Positions 32,973-37,557 of a stretch of 37,557 bases of DNA are shown here, in pieces. This stretch comes from an uncultured Sphingomonas sp. Its GTDB lineage: Bacteria; Pseudomonadota; Alphaproteobacteria; Sphingomonadales; Sphingomonadaceae. Below the pieces are notes generated by a model. That model was not told where the DNA came from. It saw nothing but the letters and a program-made list of their open reading frames with translations, and searched no databases. The stretch's first letter is position 1, and the number at the start of each line of letters is the position of its first letter. Location of the stretch: positions 1-37,557 of the forward strand of contig CAJYLV010000042.1 of NCBI GenBank assembly GCA_913776255.1, written 5' to 3'. The position numbers and the translations under genes are program-made.

Positions 32973-34343
32973 TTATTCTTCGCGCGTTTCGGTGATTCCC
33001 AGCAGCTTCAGTTTGCGGTGGAGTGCGGAGCGCTCCATCCCGATGAAGCTGGCCGTTCGCGAGATGTTGCCGGAGAAACGCCGGATCTGGACCCGCAGAT
33101 ATTCACGCTCGAACGTCTCGCGCGCTTCGCGCAGCGGCGCGCCCATGATCGCGCTGGCGCCCGTGCCGGCATCCTGCGTACCCAGCACCTCGGCGGGCAG
33201 CAGGTCCAGGTCGATCCGCCCGATCCGGTCGCCCGGCGCCAGGATGATCGTCCGCTCGACCACGTTGCGCAGTTCGCGGACATTGCCCGGCCATTCGTAG
33301 GATTGCAGCGCGACCAAGGCATCGGTGGCGATCTCGGGGGGCGGCACGCGACGCTCGGCGGCGTAATGTGCGGCGAAATGCTCGACCAGTGCCGGGATGT
33401 CCTCGCGTCGTTCGGCCAGCGGCGGAATCGTCACGGGGACGACGTTGAGCCGATAGTATAGATCCTCGCGGAACCGCCCCTCGGCGATTTCGACGCTCAG
33501 GTCGCGGGCGGTAGCCGATACGACGCGCACGTCGACCTTCACCACGCGGGTGCCGCCGACCCGGGTGAAGCTCTGATCGGTCAGCACGCGCAGGATCCGC
33601 GCCTGCGTGGCGGCGGGCATGTCCGCGATCTCGTCGAGGAACAGCGTCCCGCCATGCGCCTGTTCGAGCAGGCCGGTGCGGACCAGATCGCCCCCGTCCT
33701 CCACCCCGAACAACTCCTCCTCGATCCGCTCCGGGTTCATGCCTGCCGTGCTGGCGATCACGAAATTGGCGTGCGCCCGCTGGCTCCACCCGTGCAGTAG
33801 CCGCGCGGCGACCTCCTTGCCGACACCCGCCGGCCCCATGATGAGCACGCGGCTGCCGGTCGCGGCAACGCGCTTCAGCGTCGCGCGCACCGCATTCACC
33901 GCCGTGGAGCTGCCGGTCAGGTCCGTCCCGCGCCCGGTCGCGGCGCGCAGCGAGGCGACTTCGGCTCGCAGCCGCTCGGTCTCGGTCGCGCGCTCGACCA
34001 TCAGCAGCAGGCGCTCGGCCTGGAACGGCTTCTCGATGAAATCGGCCGCCCCCTTCCGGATCGCCGCCACGGCGGTGTCGAGCGTGCCGTGGCCCGAGAT
34101 CACCAGCACCGGGATCGAGGGATCGCGACGCTTGATCTCTTCCAGCAGGTCCAGTCCGTCGAGCCGCGAGCCCTGCAACCACACGTCGAGCAGCACCAGG
34201 CTTGGCCGCCGAGTTGCGATCGCCTCCAGCGCGGCATCGCTGTCGCCGGCCATGCGCGTGTCATAGCCTTCGTCCTCCAGCACCCCGGCCACGAGTTCGC
34301 GGATGTCGAGTTCGTCGTCGACGACGAGAATGTCGATCGCCAT
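32973..34343 (-). CDS. ntrX: Response regulator NtrX
   Basis: NtrC-type response regulator, 456 residues. The receiver domain has phospho-acceptor Asp53 (LVLLDVWL). The AAA+ domain has Walker A GPAGVGKE (around residue 169) and Walker B LFLDEIADMP. A Fis-type HTH lies at the end (GNISRTASFIGMERSALHRKL). The sigma-54-contact loop GAFTGA is absent: after EELFGVEDGG the chain goes directly to DLVRTGLLEQAHGGTLFL. So it probably regulates without sigma-54, as reported for several alphaproteobacterial NtrX proteins. The stop of NtrY is 5 bp upstream of its start. It is the partner of NtrY in nitrogen/redox/cell-envelope control. Confidence 0.95.
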   Translation of the reverse strand: MAIDILVVDDELDIRELVAGVLEDEGYDTRMAGDSDAALEAIATRRPSLVLLDVWLQGSRLDGLDLLEEIKRRDPSIPVLVISGHGTLDTAVAAIRKGAADFIEKPFQAERLLLMVERATETERLRAEVASLRAATGRGTDLTGSSTAVNAVRATLKRVAATGSRVLIMGPAGVGKEVAARLLHGWSQRAHANFVIASTAGMNPERIEEELFGVEDGGDLVRTGLLEQAHGGTLFLDEIADMPAATQARILRVLTDQSFTRVGGTRVVKVDVRVVSATARDLSVEIAEGRFREDLYYRLNVVPVTIPPLAERREDIPALVEHFAAHYAAERRVPPPEIATDALVALQSYEWPGNVRELRNVVERTIILAPGDRIGRIDLDLLPAEVLGTQDAGTGASAIMGAPLREARETFEREYLRVQIRRFSGNISRTASFIGMERSALHRKLKLLGITETREE

Positions 34344-34348
34344 AAGGC

Positions 34349-36586
34349 TCAGATCCGATTTCTGGTCAACGCGGCGATCGTGCGATCGTCGTCGTGGGAA
34401 GGAAGATGGTCGTCGCTGGCCAGCGCGGCCAACGGCGCAGTGTCAAATGACAGTGTCACGATCGTGCCCCCGCCGGGGCGATCGGCGAAGGTCATCGTGC
34501 CGAAATGCTCCTCGACGATCTTCTTGACGATCGCGAGGCCCAGCCCGGTGCCGCGCGCCCGGGTGGTCATATACGGCTCGACGATGCGGGCGCGCTCCAG
34601 CGGCAGGCCGACGCCGGTGTCGGCCACCGCGATCGTCACCCGTCCCTCACCCTCCGCCAGCGTCATCGTCACCCCGCCCTCGCTGGCATCGGCTTCCTCG
34701 ACCGCCTCCACCGCATTCTTGACGATGTTGGTCAGCGCCTGCCCGAGTTGGCGGCGGTCACACACCAGCGACGGCGCGGGATCGCCGTGGTCCAGCACGA
34801 AGCGGATACCCGGGTGCGCCACCTCATGCAGGAACATCGTCTGTCGCGCGATGTCGATCAGCGACTCCTCACGGAACACCGGCTTGGGCATCCGGGCGAA
34901 CGAGGAGAATTCATCGACCATCCGGCGAAGATCGCCCACCTGCCGCACGATCGTGTCGGTGAGCCGTGCGAACGTGGTGTCGGCGGCATCGATCTTGCTG
35001 CCGTAGCGGCGCTGGAGCCGTTCGGCGGCGAGCTGGATGGGGGTCAACGGATTCTTGATCTCATGCGCGATCCGCCGCGCCACGTCGGCCCAGGCGGCAC
35101 GACGCTGATCGGTCAGTTGCTGCGTGATGTCGTCGAAGGTGATGATCGGCCCGCTGCCGTCGCGCGCGATCCGCGCCGCGAACGTGCGCATCTCGCCCGC
35201 GACGTTCAACTGCACCGCCGCCTCGCGGCCCGGCTGGTCGAGCAACGCGTCCAGTTCCGGTGCGACGTCGCGCAGCTTGCGCCCAACCGGCGGTTCGGCC
35301 AGCCCCATCAACGTCTGGGCCGAGCTGTTGATCAAGCGGATCGTCCGATCCTTCGCATCGATCGAGATCACGCCGGCCGAAACGCCTGACATCACCGCCT
35401 CGATCAGCGCGCGACGACTGTCGAGCTGCGCGTTTGCGGTGACCAGCGCGGTATTCTGCGCCACCAGCCGTGCGGTCATGCTGTTGAAGGCGTTCGACAA
35501 TGTGCCGATCTCGTCGCGCGCCAGCGTTTCGGTGACGCGCGCCGACAGGTCGCCCCCCTCCACCCGCCGCGCGGCATCGACCAGTTCGCCGACCGGGCGA
35601 ACGAGCCGATCGGCAACCGTCAACGCGATCCATACCGCCACGCCGACGATCAGCAGCGAGACGATCAGCAACGCGGCATTGAAACGCAACTGCAACGACC
35701 GCGCGCGCGCGATTAGCTGACGATAGTCGGCCAGCACGGCATTGCCGCGATCCATCTGGGTTTCGACCGACTGGTCGATCACGCGCGCCGTGTAGAGATA
35801 GGTATTCGGCTGATAATCCAGCTTGGTTACCGCGCCGGTGCGATTGGATCCGCGCACCACCACGGCACTCGCACCGGCGTCAAGCTCGCGCAGCATCTCC
35901 GGCTTGATGAACCGCCGCAGGTCCACTTCGTAGGGGTTCACGAAGGCCAACGTCCGCAGTTCGCCGTCGGAGCCGCGCTGGACGATCAGCACCTCGGAGA
36001 GGTTGCGGACATAGACCTGATAACCGAGCCCCGCCTGAAAACGGTCGCTGTCGCTCGGCATCTCGCGCAGGTAGCCCGCAAGATCGCCGGCCATGACGAT
36101 CGCCGCGCGCGACACGCGCTCCACTTCTTGCCGGTAGCTTTCCTGCGCGATCGACGCGGCATTCTCGAACATGCCGCGCGCCCGGTCCGAATACCAGAAT
36201 TGCACGCCATATTGGAACAGCAGCGAGGCGAAGATCGTCACCAGCAGCGCCGGCACCGCCGCGACCAGCGAGAACAGCAGCACCAGCCGCACGTGCAGCC
36301 GCCCGCCCGCACCCACCGGTGAACGCGCGGCGCGGTTGAGTGCGATCCGTCGTCCGAGCAGCATCATCAACGCGATGCCGGCGACGAGGTTGGCGACCAG
36401 CAGCGAAGCGACGAGCTCGGCGCCCAGCAACCGCCCCGGATCGCCCTCCCCACGCAGCGCGAAATAGCTTCCCGTGGCGACCGCCACTGCGGTGGCCAGC
36501 ACCGTCAGCTCGATCGCCGGGGTCACACCGACGCGGCGTCCGCCGATCGGCGGGGAAGAGGAGGAAGACGTCACTCCTGCGAACAT
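34349..36586 (-). CDS. ntrY: Sensor histidine kinase NtrY
   Basis: Membrane kinase of 745 residues. Three N-terminal spans (ELTVLATAVAVATGSYFAL; the stretch around LLVANLVAGIALMMLLG; LVLLFSLVAAVPALLVTIF) are followed by a ~190-residue periplasmic domain, a fourth span (ALLIVSLLIVGVAVWIAL) and a HAMP. A PAS domain (AGVISIDAKDRTIRLINSS) precedes the kinase core: H-box RRIAHEIKNPLTPIQLAAER, N-box IVKNAVEAVEE, G1 DTGVGLP, G2 GTGLGLAIVKK. ATG 36586 has AAGG upstream, and an in-frame GTG at 36625 is possible. It follows ntrC by 116 bp on the same strand. Confidence 0.94.
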   Translation of the reverse strand: MFAGVTSSSSSPPIGGRRVGVTPAIELTVLATAVAVATGSYFALRGEGDPGRLLGAELVASLLVANLVAGIALMMLLGRRIALNRAARSPVGAGGRLHVRLVLLFSLVAAVPALLVTIFASLLFQYGVQFWYSDRARGMFENAASIAQESYRQEVERVSRAAIVMAGDLAGYLREMPSDSDRFQAGLGYQVYVRNLSEVLIVQRGSDGELRTLAFVNPYEVDLRRFIKPEMLRELDAGASAVVVRGSNRTGAVTKLDYQPNTYLYTARVIDQSVETQMDRGNAVLADYRQLIARARSLQLRFNAALLIVSLLIVGVAVWIALTVADRLVRPVGELVDAARRVEGGDLSARVTETLARDEIGTLSNAFNSMTARLVAQNTALVTANAQLDSRRALIEAVMSGVSAGVISIDAKDRTIRLINSSAQTLMGLAEPPVGRKLRDVAPELDALLDQPGREAAVQLNVAGEMRTFAARIARDGSGPIITFDDITQQLTDQRRAAWADVARRIAHEIKNPLTPIQLAAERLQRRYGSKIDAADTTFARLTDTIVRQVGDLRRMVDEFSSFARMPKPVFREESLIDIARQTMFLHEVAHPGIRFVLDHGDPAPSLVCDRRQLGQALTNIVKNAVEAVEEADASEGGVTMTLAEGEGRVTIAVADTGVGLPLERARIVEPYMTTRARGTGLGLAIVKKIVEEHFGTMTFADRPGGGTIVTLSFDTAPLAALASDDHLPSHDDDRTIAALTRNRI

Positions 36587-36702
36587 CGCACCTTTGCTAC
36601 AACATCGGTGTTGCATGGAAAACACATAATCGCGTGCAAGTGATCCCGATCAGGCAACGATGCGTCGTAGATGGCCGGCCCCCGACGACACGACGCCGCG
36701 GC

Positions 36703-37557
36703 TCAGACGTCGATCCCGAGCATGTCCAGACGCTTGCGCAGCGTATTGCGGTTCAGCCCGATCGCCCGTGCCGCGCGCAGCTGATTCCCGCCGTGCCGCG
36801 CCAGCATCGCCTCGATCAGCGGACGCTCTACCTCGCCGATGATCCGCGCGTAAAGCGACCCGTCGTCCAACGCGCGCGGCTCCTGGCGGGCCAGCCGTTC
36901 GATCATCGCCAGCACCGCCGCCTCGATCCCCGGATCGGGCGCGGCATCGGGCGCCGCCCCGCCTCCAATGGTCGCGCGCAACTCGGCAGCACCGATCCGG
37001 TCGTCGCGTGAGAGCGCGGCGAGCCGCCGCATCAAGTTTTCCAGCTCGCGGACGTTGCCGGGCCAATCATGCGCCTCCAGCACGGCGACGGCATCAATGT
37101 CGAGCGTCTTGCGCGGCAGCCCTTCGGCGGCGGCGCGTTCCAAGAAGTGCCGGGCGAGTTCCGCGACGTCGCCGCGACGTTCCCGCAGCGCGGGCAGCGC
37201 GATCGGCACCACGTTCAGCCGGTAGTACAGATCCTCTCGAAACTGCCCGCCGGCAACCGCCTGTTGCAGATCGCGGTTCGTGGCGGCCACGATGCGCACG
37301 TCGGCACGGATCGTGCGCGCGCCGCCCACGGTAGTGAATTCGCCGGATTGCAACACGCGCAGCAGTCGCGTCTGCGCCTCGATCGGCATGTCGCCGATCT
37401 CGTCCAGGAACAGCGTGCCCCCCGCCGCCTGCTCGAACCGTCCGGCGTTCCGCTGCGCCGCCCCGGTGAACGCACCGCGTTCGTGCCCAAACAATTCGGC
37501 CTCGATCAGCTCACGCGGGATCGCGGCCATGTTGATCGGCACGAACGGCGCGGCGCG
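36703..37557 (-). CDS. ntrC: Nitrogen regulator NtrC (NR-I), 5' part outside window
   Basis: The C-terminal 284 residues of a sigma-54 activator; the receiver domain and Walker A lie beyond the window edge. The frame is open to 37557, so the ATG-like codon at 37542 is internal. Visible are the GAFTGA loop (FGHERGAFTGAAQRN), Walker B LFLDEIGDMP, the AAA+ sensor region with REDLYYRLNVVPI, and WPGNVRELENL. A C-terminal Fis HTH follows (NQLRAARAIGLNRNTLRKRL). It keeps every sigma-54 contact feature that the neighbouring NtrX lacks. Order ntrC-ntrY-ntrX is standard in alphaproteobacteria, where ntrB usually lies just upstream of ntrC. Confidence 0.94.
   Translation of the reverse strand, partial: RAAPFVPINMAAIPRELIEAELFGHERGAFTGAAQRNAGRFEQAAGGTLFLDEIGDMPIEAQTRLLRVLQSGEFTTVGGARTIRADVRIVAATNRDLQQAVAGGQFREDLYYRLNVVPIALPALRERRGDVAELARHFLERAAAEGLPRKTLDIDAVAVLEAHDWPGNVRELENLMRRLAALSRDDRIGAAELRATIGGGAAPDAAPDPGIEAAVLAMIERLARQEPRALDDGSLYARIIGEVERPLIEAMLARHGGNQLRAARAIGLNRNTLRKRLDMLGIDV

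Overview
The window is a contiguous 37.6 kb piece of a high-GC alphaproteobacterial chromosome, most likely from Sphingomonas or a close relative. The evidence is the very GC-rich third codon positions, a MipZ division-site ATPase, the gene order ntrC-ntrY-ntrX-hfq-hflX, and an Hfq made of two Sm-type domains in one chain. Both ends cut through genes: glgP at the left and ntrC at the right. I see no rRNA, tRNA, CRISPR array, prophage or insertion sequence. The genes are mostly housekeeping ones, with several sphingomonad-style palindromic repeats between them.

Region 1 (1-10296) is a complete glycogen cluster on the + strand: glgP-glgB, then glgC-glgA-pgm-glgX. Pgm interconverts glucose-6-P and glucose-1-P, GlgC makes ADP-glucose, GlgA polymerises it, GlgB branches it, and GlgP with GlgX degrade it. 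Four junctions are tight: three are 4-nt ATGA/GTGA overlaps and one is a 4-nt gap. A divergent 39-codon ORF for a probable small membrane protein sits between glgB and glgC.

Region 2 (10278-18903) is mixed accessory and metabolic content: a PilZ protein, an M24 peptidase, a Bcr/CflA-like MFS exporter, a DUF2946-like protein plus a PepSY membrane protein, an OPT-family transporter coupled to an OsmC-like protein, a secreted propeller-like protein, and a GNAT acetyltransferase. Region 3 (18904-25383) has a candidate small RNA, hom and thrC (threonine synthesis), an O-methyltransferase, a small conserved protein, murA (peptidoglycan) and a Crp/Fnr regulator.

Region 4 (25401-30909) has mipZ, a membrane-anchored J-domain protein and a phosphohexomutase in one minus-strand operon. 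Divergent from it are panC, a Sel1-like small protein, xseB-ispA and coaD; panC and coaD are both on the pantothenate-to-CoA route. Region 5 (30958-37557) is the minus-strand set ntrC, ntrY, ntrX, hfq and hflX: nitrogen/redox two-component control and RNA chaperone functions.

The most notable observations are the tandem-domain Hfq with complementary residue losses and an acidic tail, and a probable minus-strand sRNA with an anti-Shine-Dalgarno stretch upstream of hom. Also notable are four perfect TTAACCAT octamers (a CtrA-like half-site) in intergenic or promoter-proximal positions, and an NtrX that lacks the GAFTGA loop kept by the neighbouring NtrC.
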